Source: UBA1847 sp942492205 (lineage in GTDB: Bacteria > Pseudomonadota > Gammaproteobacteria > Steroidobacterales > Woeseiaceae). Taken from it: DNA of 64,000 bases. Below the pieces are notes generated by a model. The model searched no databases and had not been told where the DNA came from. It saw only the letters and a list, made by a program, of their open reading frames with translations. Both the position numbers and the translations under genes were made by a program. Positions within the stretch are counted from its first letter, which is position 1. The number at the start of each line of letters is the position of its first letter. The stretch is taken from contig CALODT010000002.1 in assembly GCA_942492205.1 (NCBI GenBank), forward strand, positions 186,001-250,000. The letters run 5' to 3'. This document shows, piece by piece, positions 48,469-57,861 of this stretch.

Positions 48469-51400
48469 TCAGTTGCCGATCGTGACGATTGTCAGTCCTG
48501 ACAGGCCCTGCGGCGTCAGGTGCGAGATGCCACCAAGATAGATCGTGTCCGGACCCAGGCCGCTCCAGTTGATGGTGACGTCGGCGGTGGTACCGGGAGC
48601 GACAAAAGCCGGTCCCGATGCATTCATGTTGCCAACGTCGTCGTTGACGCCAAAGGCCCAGGCGAGCAACTGATAATTTGCACCGGGCCCGCCTGATACC
48701 TCGTCGGTCTCGAAGCCGTGTACCAGCACGGCGTAGATACCCGCCGCCGGCATGAAGACGTTGAACTGCTCCTGTGACGTAGGCTCGCCGCTCTGGCCGA
48801 TCTTGCTGCACAGGGTCGTATCGGCGCCGCAGTAATAGACGTACATATCCAGGTCATCGTCGCCATCGGTCAGCGCATCGAACAGCGAGAATCGCGCATA
48901 AAGCTGGTCTACCGGTACCGAGATCAGGTGCTGCGTTACGCCATTGCCGGCGCGGACGGAGAAAGTCTTGGTCGGATCGTTATCGACGAAGCCGTCAATA
49001 ACCCGCGGCAGGTTCAAGCCGTGAACACCCGGTGAGTAGCTGCCGTCGTAGCCGAATACCACGCTGAAGCTCTGTGTACCGCTGCCGCCGAAGCTGGTGA
49101 TCTCTCCGGGTGCTGCGATCGAGGTCGGCTTCAACGCAATCGGGCTGTACACATCGCGTGTATCGCTCGACCAGGTCAGAGAGCCGTAGCGCCAGCGGTC
49201 CAGCGGTCCGGACTCGTAGCTGGCCGTCACATCAAACACGGCCGATTCGCCAGGAGCAAGCGCGAGACTTGACGGGCTCACTTCGAGACTCATACCGGGC
49301 GGCGCCGAAACCGAGACAGCGTAAGCACCCGCCTCGTCGCTCACATTGCTTACGCGGCGTTGCACGGTTCTCCGGCTGGTGAACGTCGACATGGCGATCG
49401 ACGGCTGGTTGAGATCTGCCGGCGCAAACGAAAAACCGGCCGCAGTGAGCTCATCGCAACGCGTCGACGACACGGCAGACGACTCGATGCCACAGGCAAA
49501 GGCGTCGTATTCGTCGTCGCTGACATCGAACACGAGTCCAGGATCGAAGGCATCGTTCGGTACAATATGTCCGGCGCCGAAGTCGAAGGGATTGGCGCTG
49601 CCGAGGCCCGAGGTTGAAGTGATGTCCTGTCGGGCCGTCGTCATCAACGCTGACTTGATCGCCGCCGGCGTCCAGTCGGGGTGTTCCTGCAAAAGCAGGG
49701 CCGCGGCGCCGGCAACATGCGGCGTCGACATCGAGGTACCGCTCAGGAAAGCATAGTTCTCGTCCGGTGCCGCGTTCGCCGCGTCGGGCGTAAAGCCAGC
49801 CAGGATGTTAATGCCCGGCGCCGTGACGTCAGGCTTCAGAATATCGGCAACAGGCGCGGGGCCGCGTGCCGAGAAGGAAGCCATGACATTACCGGCATCG
49901 TCGGTGGTCAACAGCAGGCCCTTGTCCAACACGATTTCGACGTCGTTGCCGGCATCCAGCTCAGCGAGAATCAGGTTGGCATCGGCCTGCCCGATCATCA
50001 GTGCGGGTATGTCGGAGAGCCCCTCCGTGCCGGACATGACGATCGGCTCACCGGCGATGTTATAGACGAGCGCCGCCACCGCGCCGGCGTCGGCGACGTT
50101 CCTGACCTTGTCTTCGAACGGACAGCCGGTGCGCTGTATGAATGCGATGTTGCCGTTGATCTGGTCGCCGTTGACGGGGGCCTGGCAGGCGTCCGAGGTC
50201 GTGCCGGTTGATCCGTCGCTGGTCGATTCATCGTCATCATCTACCAGGATGAGGGGGGCTTCGATCGGATCGACGTCTTTCAGCGGCGGCGTGAAGTTTG
50301 CCTCCCTGGTTGCATATTTTCCCGCGATGCTCGCCGGCGTATTGATCTGCAGAGCCTCGACGGATGACTCGCCGGTTCGACTCGATGCCGCCGCCGTGAT
50401 GACCCACGGGCCGCCCGCCGGGGAGCCGATCGTACCGGGATTCGGTCCTTCATTGCCCGCGGCGACAACGGCCAGGACACCGGCCTTGGTTGCGGCCATC
50501 AGAGCGACGTCGTCGGGGGCCGAAATCTGTCTCAGGGAACTGCCGATGGAATAGCTGATGATATCCACGCCATCCGCCACCGCGGCGTCAATGGCGTTTA
50601 CCAGGTCCGATGTGTTGCAACTCGCGCGGGTATTTCCCGGCCGCAGCCAACACGCTTTGTAGGCGGCGACACGCGCCCTCGGCGCGATGCCTTCGATGTC
50701 GCCAAGCACCGTGCCGAAAATCGAGGCACTGCTACGAACCCCTGCTGCCGTCGTTGCCGTATGGGTGCCGTGCCCGTCTGCGTCCCGTGCCGAACGAATT
50801 TCGCCGTCGTCGATAGGGCCGCTTGCTTCGGCGCCATCGATGAACCAGCGCGCGCCAATAAGCTTGTTGTCGCAGTCGGTCTCATCGAATCGCTCGCCCG
50901 GCTGACAGATGCCATTCCAGGTCTCCGGTTCGTCGAACACCACCACATCCGGCAGCTTTCGAAAACGACGACAAAGCCAGCGACCCAGCAACGACGTCTC
51001 GCCCCAGCTGCTGCGACACGCCCTCGGACGGTCTGCTTCGCGCGAATCCTGAAGTGACGGATGTTCGGGTGACACGCCGCTGTCAATGATGCCGATGATC
51101 ACGCCCTCGCCGTCAAGTTCCCTGGCGTTTCTAAGGCCACTCTCGGTATTGAACAGGTCAAGAAACGACGGCGTAAAGCGTAGTGACATCGGACGAATTT
51201 CGTCCTCCCACACGTTCAGCACTTCGGGCAGATTTTCGAGCTTGTCAGCCTGTGCAGGGCTCATGCGCGCCGCGAAGCCGTTCAGACCATACTGATAGCT
51301 GTAGATCTTCTGCACCCCGGAGCCCGCCTTGCTGAGCACTTCTTGCTGCTGTTCGACAAGCTGGCTTCTGTAGCTCTCGAGTTGCGGGCTGGTCTTATCG

Positions 51401-51636
51401 AGCCTGCTGCGTTGCTTGTCGATCACCAGCGCGTGCGCACCTGCCTTGGCAAGCTTGGCGTAGTGCTCGGCCGTAGAGGGTTGCTCCAGCTGCACGATGT
51501 AGACTCGTGTTTCGGCGACATCTTCGCCCCCCACAAGCCCGATCGGACCAGCCTCGATCAACTTCAGTGATGACTCGCCCGCCAGCGCCGCCGCCGATAG
51601 CAGCAGCATCGTCAACGCCGGGATTCGCGCATTCAT
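48469..51636 (-). CDS. Secreted S8 family serine protease (subtilase) with PA domain
   Basis: 1055 residues. Signal peptide 1-20, I9-type propeptide about 43-145 (VYIVQLEQPS, YSYQYGLNGFAARMS). Catalytic triad: Asp185 (IGIIDSGVSPEHPS), His289 (DADGHGTHTATTAAG) and Ser635 (LSGTSMSTPHVAGAAALL), with the oxyanion Asn at about 395 (AAGNEG). A PA domain is inserted between His and Ser (about 450-570). Fibronectin-III-like and C-terminal beta domains follow (about 740-1055). Exported, probably extracellular. Its start overlaps the AhpD-like gene by 4 bases. Confidence 0.92.
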   Translation of the reverse strand: MNARIPALTMLLLSAAALAGESSLKLIEAGPIGLVGGEDVAETRVYIVQLEQPSTAEHYAKLAKAGAHALVIDKQRSRLDKTSPQLESYRSQLVEQQQEVLSKAGSGVQKIYSYQYGLNGFAARMSPAQADKLENLPEVLNVWEDEIRPMSLRFTPSFLDLFNTESGLRNARELDGEGVIIGIIDSGVSPEHPSLQDSREADRPRACRSSWGETSLLGRWLCRRFRKLPDVVVFDEPETWNGICQPGERFDETDCDNKLIGARWFIDGAEASGPIDDGEIRSARDADGHGTHTATTAAGVRSSASIFGTVLGDIEGIAPRARVAAYKACWLRPGNTRASCNTSDLVNAIDAAVADGVDIISYSIGSSLRQISAPDDVALMAATKAGVLAVVAAGNEGPNPGTIGSPAGGPWVITAAASSRTGESSVEALQINTPASIAGKYATREANFTPPLKDVDPIEAPLILVDDDDESTSDGSTGTTSDACQAPVNGDQINGNIAFIQRTGCPFEDKVRNVADAGAVAALVYNIAGEPIVMSGTEGLSDIPALMIGQADANLILAELDAGNDVEIVLDKGLLLTTDDAGNVMASFSARGPAPVADILKPDVTAPGINILAGFTPDAANAAPDENYAFLSGTSMSTPHVAGAAALLLQEHPDWTPAAIKSALMTTARQDITSTSGLGSANPFDFGAGHIVPNDAFDPGLVFDVSDDEYDAFACGIESSAVSSTRCDELTAAGFSFAPADLNQPSIAMSTFTSRRTVQRRVSNVSDEAGAYAVSVSAPPGMSLEVSPSSLALAPGESAVFDVTASYESGPLDRWRYGSLTWSSDTRDVYSPIALKPTSIAAPGEITSFGGSGTQSFSVVFGYDGSYSPGVHGLNLPRVIDGFVDNDPTKTFSVRAGNGVTQHLISVPVDQLYARFSLFDALTDGDDDLDMYVYYCGADTTLCSKIGQSGEPTSQEQFNVFMPAAGIYAVLVHGFETDEVSGGPGANYQLLAWAFGVNDDVGNMNASGPAFVAPGTTADVTINWSGLGPDTIYLGGISHLTPQGLSGLTIVTIGN

Positions 51637-52199
51637 TGTTGCTGGTCCAGGTAGCCGCTCATTTCGTCATCGGCAAAGGTCACCCCGAGCCCCAGGGCGA
51701 TCCGATTGACAAAATTGAAATAAGCGACGATCAAGGTCAGGTCAAGAACGTCCCTGTCAGAGAGGCCGACGGCGCCGAGCTCGGCAAGGTCGCTTTCGGT
51801 CATCGCGCCGGGAGCATTTGTCAGCTTTTCAGCGTGCCGAACGATATTGCTCAGGCGCGGTTCCAGCGTTTCGAGACCGTCTGCATGTCGCAGCATTTCC
51901 AGCGTCTGTTTATCGCGGACGAAGCGCTTGAGCGCCTCGATGTGATGGTTGACGCAATACTGGCAATCGTTATTCGCCGATACCACCACCGCGATAGCTT
52001 CACGCTCGGCGCGACTGAGTCCGGACTTGCCGAACATCAGCGTCATGTAGAGGTCGAGGTGATTGCCCAGCGCCTCGGGATTGAGGCTGTGTACCTTGAG
52101 GATGTTAGAGATCTTGCCTCGCTGTGCGATCAGCTTTGCATAGATCTCCGCCAGTTTCTCGTCAGCATCGCTGACCTCAATTTCTTCGATCCAGGACAT
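51633..52199 (-). CDS. AhpD-like / carboxymuconolactone decarboxylase-fold peroxidase-related protein
   Basis: 188 residues from the ATG at 52199 (GAGGAACC ahead). Alkylhydroperoxidase-D-like fold with the redox pair CQYCVNHH (CxxC then His), preceded by GLSRAEREAIAVVVSANNDC. The MSWIEEIEVSDADEKLAEIY start matches peroxidase-related enzymes of this family. It overlaps the upstream TonB-domain gene by 23 bases and the subtilase gene by 4. Confidence 0.88.
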   Translation of the reverse strand: MSWIEEIEVSDADEKLAEIYAKLIAQRGKISNILKVHSLNPEALGNHLDLYMTLMFGKSGLSRAEREAIAVVVSANNDCQYCVNHHIEALKRFVRDKQTLEMLRHADGLETLEPRLSNIVRHAEKLTNAPGAMTESDLAELGAVGLSDRDVLDLTLIVAYFNFVNRIALGLGVTFADDEMSGYLDQQQ

Positions 52200-53319
52200 G
52201 GTTCCTCGCAACAGCGTCCTCACCATCGCTCTGTTTATCGCCGTCAGATGCGTGCTCGACAAAGTCGAAAGTTGCACGGTCGTCGCCGAAAACAAAAACG
52301 CGGCAATTCCCCCATTCCGGTGCGAGCGTCCACGACTTGTCGACTTCTACGTCGCCACTGATCCGATGACTATCGCACCGCGCCTCAAAGCGTTCGACGT
52401 TACCATTCAGGTTCGCAAAAGAGAATGTTCGCCGAGCTGGGCGGTAATACCAGAGAGGCTTGCCCGCATCGCAATTGCAGGGATTGTAGATGGTTGCGTT
52501 GGCGATGAGCGGCTCGGCAGACGTCATCAATGCCTCGATTTCCGCTGCGCGGGCGCCAAGTTCCGCAGCGAGATCCTCGCTTCCATCCGAATTCTCGAGG
52601 CGCGAATAGGTGCGCATCGCTTCGGCGTACTGACCGTACTCGTCCTGAAGCGAAAAAATTCTTCCCATGAGACCAGCGCGATCCTTGTCGCCGAGAGCGC
52701 GCCGTGAGCTCATGGATAGCGCGCGCCGATACGCCTCCAGCTTGTCAGCCATATCACCCTCGGCGCTCTCGACGCGACCGACGACCAACCAGAGCAGGGT
52801 AGATTCGTAAAGATTCCAGCCTCCTCTGGCCTGCGCCTCGTCCACCTTGGAGCGTGCCAACTCGACGTTTTCGGCCACGACGTTGCGCATGATGTCACGG
52901 TAATCACGGATGAATTCCGAGCTGGGACCGTCCGAGTTACGCCGAATCCGTGTGCGGATATTGACCAGGTTGTTGGGCAGTTCCGCTCCGGACTCCGCGG
53001 CTTCAAAACGCCAGGTCTCGGTAGCCTTGATTGCCGCCGCTTCGAAGCCCGCTCCACCGCTCGAGTCGATGATGACCGGGTCAACGGCGCTGCCGTCCGG
53101 CGCCACAACGAAATGCATCCTGACCCAGCCTTCCTGGCCTGAGCTCACCTCGCCGCTGGGATACTCGGGCTCGGCCTGGTCCAGAACGACGACGTCACTC
53201 TGGTTGCTGATACTGATCTGGTAGGTCTGCGCGTGGGCGGTCATGACGGGCGCCACGAGCAGTGCGAACGTCAATGCAAGCTTGAGAGCAGCGCTGTGCC
53301 CTTCAGTGCCAAAGATCAT
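52177..53319 (-). CDS. Periplasmic protein with TonB C-terminal-type domain
   Basis: 380 residues. Signal peptide about 1-30 (LKLALTFALLVAPVMTAHAQ). Residues about 45-115 fit a TonB_C domain: EPEYPSGEVSSGQEGWVRMHFVVAPDGSAVDPVIIDSSGG then FEAAAIKATETWRFEPA-like, but there is no N-terminal membrane anchor and no Pro-rich linker as in TonB. The rest is helical (about 130-265) followed by a small Cys-containing beta part. Energy transduction is therefore doubtful. First gene of the operon with the AhpD-like protein and the subtilase. Confidence 0.82.
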   Translation of the reverse strand: MIFGTEGHSAALKLALTFALLVAPVMTAHAQTYQISISNQSDVVVLDQAEPEYPSGEVSSGQEGWVRMHFVVAPDGSAVDPVIIDSSGGAGFEAAAIKATETWRFEAAESGAELPNNLVNIRTRIRRNSDGPSSEFIRDYRDIMRNVVAENVELARSKVDEAQARGGWNLYESTLLWLVVGRVESAEGDMADKLEAYRRALSMSSRRALGDKDRAGLMGRIFSLQDEYGQYAEAMRTYSRLENSDGSEDLAAELGARAAEIEALMTSAEPLIANATIYNPCNCDAGKPLWYYRPARRTFSFANLNGNVERFEARCDSHRISGDVEVDKSWTLAPEWGNCRVFVFGDDRATFDFVEHASDGDKQSDGEDAVARNHVLDRRN

Positions 53320-53374
53320 GTAGATACCCCATTTTGATTATTTTTGTGCGAAATCACACTTAATTTTGATGCTC

Positions 53375-53797
53375 TCAGGTCGCAAAAAGTTGCGTTGGAT
53401 CCGCAAAGCTTTTGAATTCGAGCGCATTGGAGGACGGATCGTAGAGAAACAGCGTAGCCTGCTCGCCAACTTCGCCCTTGAAGCGAATTCGAGGAGAAAT
53501 GAGAAACTCGCATCCGGCGCTCTCGAGCTTGTCGGCCAAAGCCTGCCAGGCGGTCATGTTCAGCACGACACCGAAATGCCGGGCGGGAACCGCGTCACCA
53601 TCCACCGGGTTCGTGTCGATGGCGTTGCCGTGGTCTTCGACGAGGTGCAGGGTGACCTGGTGCCCGAAGAAGTCGAGGTCCGTCCAGCGCGAGGCTGTGC
53701 GGCCTTTTGCACAGCCCAGCAAACCGCAATAGAACGCTTCGGCGGCACGCAGGTCGCCAACCGGTATCGCCAGGTGAAATGGGTTCAGCTCCGTCAT
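53375..53797 (-). CDS. VOC family dioxygenase-like protein
   Basis: 140 residues. NPFHLAIPVGDLRAAEAFYCGLLGC at the N-terminus and ATLFLYDPSSNALEFKSFAD at the C-terminus give the paired VOC modules; the His in FHLAIPV, a middle His (HFGVVLN) and the Glu in ALEFKSF are candidate metal ligands, the pattern of extradiol-type members. Substrate unknown. The start overlaps the end of hemF by 4 bases. Confidence 0.84.
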   Translation of the reverse strand: MTELNPFHLAIPVGDLRAAEAFYCGLLGCAKGRTASRWTDLDFFGHQVTLHLVEDHGNAIDTNPVDGDAVPARHFGVVLNMTAWQALADKLESAGCEFLISPRIRFKGEVGEQATLFLYDPSSNALEFKSFADPTQLFAT

Positions 53798-54702
53798 CTG
53801 CCTTCTCCAAGCCAGTCTCGCGGCTTCAGGTAGTCGCGGTACAGCGTTTCTTCAGCAGATTCAGGCTCCGGATGCCAGTTGTATGCCCAACGTACGCGCG
53901 GCGGCAGGGACATGAGGATGGATTCGGTGCGCCCGCCGGACTGCAGGCCAAACAGTGTGCCGCGGTCGTAGAGCAGGTTGAACTCGACATAGCGGCCGCG
54001 GCGGTACAGCTGGAATTCTCGTTGCCTGTCGCCGAACGGATGCGCCCGCCGCTTTTTCACGATCGGCTTGTAGCCGTCAAGGAAGCTATCGCCAACGGAG
54101 CGTACGAACGCGAAGCTCTGTTCGAAACCGAGCTCGTTGACGTCGTCGAAGAACAGTCCGCCAACGCCGCGGGTTTCATTGCGATGTTTCAGAAAAAAGT
54201 ACTCGTCGCACCATTCTTTATAGCGTGGGTAGAGCTCGTCACCGAACGGTGTGCAGGCGTCCCTGGCTGTCGCGTGCCAGTGCAACACGTCCTCGTGAAA
54301 CGGGTAATAGGGGGTCAGATCGAAGCCGCCGCCGAACCACCAGACCGGTTTACGTTCGCCGGCGGTGAAAAAGCGAAAGTTCGCGTGTGTCGTGGGCACG
54401 TAAGGGTTACGCGGATGCAACACGAGCGATACGCCCACTGCCTGAAAGCGCTTGCCGGCAAGTTCCGGGCGCGTCTTTGTTGCTGACGGCGGCATCTTGT
54501 CACCAAACACATGCGAGAAGTTGACCCCGGCCTGTTCGAAAACGCCGCCGCCGGCAAGCACGCGGCTCTCACCGCCGCCGCCATCAGGGCGGTCCCAGGC
54601 GTCACTGTCAAAGTGCTGCTTGCCATCGATCTGCTCGAGTTCGGCGCAGATTCGATTCTGCAAGGTGACCAGGTAATTTTTTACTTCGGCGATATTGCTC
54701 AT
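53794..54702 (-). CDS. hemF: Oxygen-dependent coproporphyrinogen III oxidase
   Basis: Aerobic haem-pathway enzyme that decarboxylates coproporphyrinogen III. 302 residues from ATG 54702 (E. coli 299). Family blocks: ESRVLAGGGVFEQAGVNFS, VSLVLHPRNPYVPTTHANFR, PVWWFGGGFDLTPYY, FFLKHRNETRGVGGLFFDD and VEFNLLYDRGTLFGLQSGGR. It overlaps the end of tsaC by 4 bases. An anaerobic hemN was not seen here, so the window indicates only the aerobic route. Confidence 0.95.
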   Translation of the reverse strand: MSNIAEVKNYLVTLQNRICAELEQIDGKQHFDSDAWDRPDGGGGESRVLAGGGVFEQAGVNFSHVFGDKMPPSATKTRPELAGKRFQAVGVSLVLHPRNPYVPTTHANFRFFTAGERKPVWWFGGGFDLTPYYPFHEDVLHWHATARDACTPFGDELYPRYKEWCDEYFFLKHRNETRGVGGLFFDDVNELGFEQSFAFVRSVGDSFLDGYKPIVKKRRAHPFGDRQREFQLYRRGRYVEFNLLYDRGTLFGLQSGGRTESILMSLPPRVRWAYNWHPEPESAEETLYRDYLKPRDWLGEGR

Positions 54703-55250
54703 TGTTCTCTGGGTCGAAGCACCCGTTGGGTTTGAAGATCCCGAATTTCGGAGGGCCCGCTGGCGGGACCGCAGTCTCCGGGAACGAGATAGTCTACACG
54801 TTGCGCGAATTGACGGCGCAGGACGAAGCGATTTCGCGCTGTCGGTTGGCCACTCAGGTTTGCGCTTGTCGAGGTGATCGGTGAGTCGACGGCGTCGCAG
54901 ATTGCCGCGGCGATCGGGTTGCTGGTAATGCGCACGGCGAGGCGCGCATGTATGCCGCGAAGTATCGGCTGCGCCAGTTCGCCGGGAGGAACGAGCCATG
55001 TGATCGGGTGCTCGGGATCGGGATCCGGTATAGAAGATCCTTCCGGCAACGAAATCCAGCCGTCCAGCTGCTGCACATTGGAGGCGATAAGTATCAGACC
55101 CTTGTCCGCATCGCGTCTCTTGATGGACAGCAGGCGAAGCACGGCATCGATGTCGTCGGGAAGACAGCCCAGGCCGAATACGCCCTCGGTCGGATAGGCA
55201 ATGACGCCACCCGCGAACAAGATCTCAGCAGCATGCTTGACTGACATCAT
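54699..55250 (-). CDS. tsaC: Threonylcarbamoyl-AMP synthase TsaC (YrdC domain)
   Basis: Makes L-threonylcarbamoyladenylate for t6A37 of tRNAs. 183 residues, single YrdC domain, so TsaC rather than the longer Sua5. Signatures: GGVIAYPTEGVFGLGC, IKRRDADKGLILIASN (the KxR and K/S-x-x KG core), HPITWLVP and the C-terminal ITSTSANLSGQP. Order topA-tsaC-hemF. 10 bp after topA. Confidence 0.93.
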   Translation of the reverse strand: MMSVKHAAEILFAGGVIAYPTEGVFGLGCLPDDIDAVLRLLSIKRRDADKGLILIASNVQQLDGWISLPEGSSIPDPDPEHPITWLVPPGELAQPILRGIHARLAVRITSNPIAAAICDAVDSPITSTSANLSGQPTARNRFVLRRQFAQRVDYLVPGDCGPASGPSEIRDLQTQRVLRPREQ

Positions 55251-55260
55251 CGCGTGACGC

Positions 55261-57720
55261 TCAGCCGCTCTTCTTTTTTGCCTTCTTGCCGGCGGTCTTC
55301 TTCTTCGCGACTTTTTTCCTGGCTTTCTTCTTGGCCTTCTTCTTCGTCTTTTTCTTCGCCTTCTTCTTTGCCGGCGCTTTCTTCTCCGCCGCCTTCTTCG
55401 CGACCTTCTTCTTGCCGCGGCGTCCGCGCTCCGGTGCTGCGGCCAACAGCTCCTTGCACTCTTCCAGCGTCAACGATTTCGGCTCCCGGTCCTTGGGTAC
55501 GCGCGCATTCTTGCTCTTGTCGGTAATGTAAGGGCCATAACGACCATTGAGTACCTGGATACCCTCGTCCTCGAAGTCCTGGATGATGCGATTGGCGTCT
55601 TCGATCTTCTTGGCTTCAATGAGTTCGAGGGCGCGTGGCAGCTCAATCGTATACGGGTCATCGTCATCGCCGCGAATCGAAACATACTTGTCGCCGTAGC
55701 GCACATAAGGACCGAAACGGCCAACGCTCGCCGATACTGGCAAGCCGTCCGGCGTTTCGCCCAGCTTGCGCGGTAGCTTGAACAGCTCCATCGCCGTCGC
55801 GAGGTCGATATCGGCCATTTTCTGGCCGGGCCGCAGTCCGGCAAACTTCGGTTTTTCCTCGTCATCCTTGGTGCCAATCTGGACGAAGGGGCCGTAACGG
55901 CCCATACGCACGGTTACCGGCTTGCCGCTTTTTGGATCGGTGCCGAGCTCACGTGCCTGCGCGACCTGTTCGCGCGTAACCGAGCTTTCCTTCTCCTCGC
56001 AAAGCTCATGAAACGGGCCCCAGAACTTCTCGAGTACGGGCACCCATTCTTTCTCACCCAGCGATACGAGGTCGAGATCGTCCTCGAGTCTCGCGGTAAA
56101 GTCGTAGTCGACGTACTGCGTAAAATGTTCGGTAAGGAAGCCATTGACGATGCGGCCGATGTCGGTCGGAATGAAGCGCTTGCCATCCATCTCGACGTAC
56201 TCGCGATTCTTCAGCGTCGCGATAATGCTGGCGTAGGTTGAAGGTCGGCCGATGCCGTATTCTTCCAGGGTCTTGACCAGGCTCGCCTCCGTAAAGCGCG
56301 GCGGTGGCTCGGTGAAATGCTGTTCGGCACGCAGCTCTTCGAGTTTGATCGTGTCCCCTTCCTCGATTTCCGGGAGCAGTCGATCCGTATCGTCGTCCTT
56401 GGAGTCGTCCTTGCCCTCCTGGTAAACGGCCATAAAGCCGGGCTCGACGAGAACCGAGCCGTTTGCGCGCAGTCGATGACCCAGGTCTTCAGCACCTGCG
56501 GCCATTTCGACAGCAACGGTATCGAATACGGCGGGCACCATCTGGCAGGCCATCGTGCGTTTCCAGATCAGCGAATAGAGCTTGAGCTGGTCGTCATCCA
56601 GCGAGCCCCTGATGTCTTCGGGCACGTACGCTGCAGAGGTGGGGCGTATTGCCTCGTGTGCTTCCTGTGCATTTTTTGACTTGTTCTTGAACTCGCGCGG
56701 CGTTTCGGGAATGGTCGCACTGCCAAAGCGCTCGCTTACCACGCTGCGAATTTCCTCTACGGCGGAGGCCGCAAGCGTGACCGAGTCGGTACGCATGTAG
56801 GAGATCAAGCCTACGTTGCCTTCACCGGGCAGCTCGATGCCCTCATACAGCTTCTGCGCCACACGCATCGTGCGCTGGGTATTGAAGCCAAGTTTGCGCG
56901 AGGCTTCCTGCTGCAGGGTTGACGTTGTAAACGGCGCGGCCGGGTTGCGGCGACGCTGCTTCTTGGCAACGCTGAGCACCTTGAGCTCGCCCTGAGCCGC
57001 GTCGAGAATGGTCTTCTCAACGTCGCGCGCCGAGGCCTCATTCTCGAAACTGAATTGTTCGACCTTGTCGCCTTTGTAACTGACAAGCCTCGAGGCGAAC
57101 GGTTGTTCCTTCTTGGAGACGTCCGCTTCGATGGACCAGTATTCCCGTGCCTTGAAGGCCTCGATCTCCAGTTCGCGCTCGACGATCATGCGGAGCGCAG
57201 GACTTTGTACGCGCCCCGCGGAAAGGCCGCGCTGCACTTTCTTCCACAGCAGCGGGGAAAGATTGAAGCCGACCAGGTAATCCAGGGCTCGCCTGGCCTG
57301 TTGTGCGCCGACCAGGTCGCCGGACAACTCACGAGGATGCGCAACGGCGTCCTGCACGGCCTGCTTGGTAATTTCATGGAACACGACGCGATGCACGGCC
57401 TTGGAGTCCAGCGCCTTGCGTTCTTTCAGAAGTTCGATGAGGTGCCAGGAAATGGCCTCGCCCTCGCGATCCGGGTCAGTCGCGAGGTACAGCGCATCCG
57501 CCTTCTTGAGCGCGCGCATGATGGCTTTAACGTGTTTTTCGTTACGTTCGATGACCTGGTACTTCATCGAAAACTGGTTTTCCGTATCGACAGCACCCTC
57601 TTTCGGCACCAGATCGCGCACATGACCGTAGGAGGCCAGGACGTCGAAGTCCTTGCCGAGGTATTTGCTGATCGTCTTCGCCTTTGCGGGCGATTCAACA
57701 ATGACGAGATTCTTTGACAT
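55261..57720 (-). CDS. topA: DNA topoisomerase I with lysine-rich tail and no zinc fingers
   Basis: Type IA topoisomerase that relaxes negative supercoils. 819 residues. TOPRIM domain at the N-terminus (NLVIVESPAKAKTISKYLG, DPDREGEAISWHL). The active-site Tyr is in LISYMRTDSVTLA (about residue 310), and EYGIGRPSTYASII follows. The C-terminus has three repeat units of the toprim-C type (MGRYGPFVQIG, VGRFGPYVRYG, NGRYGPYITD) in place of Cys4 zinc fingers, then about 60 residues almost wholly Lys/Ala. Confidence 0.95.
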   Translation of the reverse strand: MSKNLVIVESPAKAKTISKYLGKDFDVLASYGHVRDLVPKEGAVDTENQFSMKYQVIERNEKHVKAIMRALKKADALYLATDPDREGEAISWHLIELLKERKALDSKAVHRVVFHEITKQAVQDAVAHPRELSGDLVGAQQARRALDYLVGFNLSPLLWKKVQRGLSAGRVQSPALRMIVERELEIEAFKAREYWSIEADVSKKEQPFASRLVSYKGDKVEQFSFENEASARDVEKTILDAAQGELKVLSVAKKQRRRNPAAPFTTSTLQQEASRKLGFNTQRTMRVAQKLYEGIELPGEGNVGLISYMRTDSVTLAASAVEEIRSVVSERFGSATIPETPREFKNKSKNAQEAHEAIRPTSAAYVPEDIRGSLDDDQLKLYSLIWKRTMACQMVPAVFDTVAVEMAAGAEDLGHRLRANGSVLVEPGFMAVYQEGKDDSKDDDTDRLLPEIEEGDTIKLEELRAEQHFTEPPPRFTEASLVKTLEEYGIGRPSTYASIIATLKNREYVEMDGKRFIPTDIGRIVNGFLTEHFTQYVDYDFTARLEDDLDLVSLGEKEWVPVLEKFWGPFHELCEEKESSVTREQVAQARELGTDPKSGKPVTVRMGRYGPFVQIGTKDDEEKPKFAGLRPGQKMADIDLATAMELFKLPRKLGETPDGLPVSASVGRFGPYVRYGDKYVSIRGDDDDPYTIELPRALELIEAKKIEDANRIIQDFEDEGIQVLNGRYGPYITDKSKNARVPKDREPKSLTLEECKELLAAAPERGRRGKKKVAKKAAEKKAPAKKKAKKKTKKKAKKKARKKVAKKKTAGKKAKKKSG

Positions 57721-57861
57721 TGTGTATATGGGGGTCCCAAAAGCAAGAAAACCGCTGATAGTGCCGCGGTTGAATAACAGCCTTGTTCGCTGCGTGTCAA
57801 GAAAATCGCGATTCCGCGGAGAGCCGGATGGCGCGATCGGGGCCGTCCGAGGGCGGCTTTT

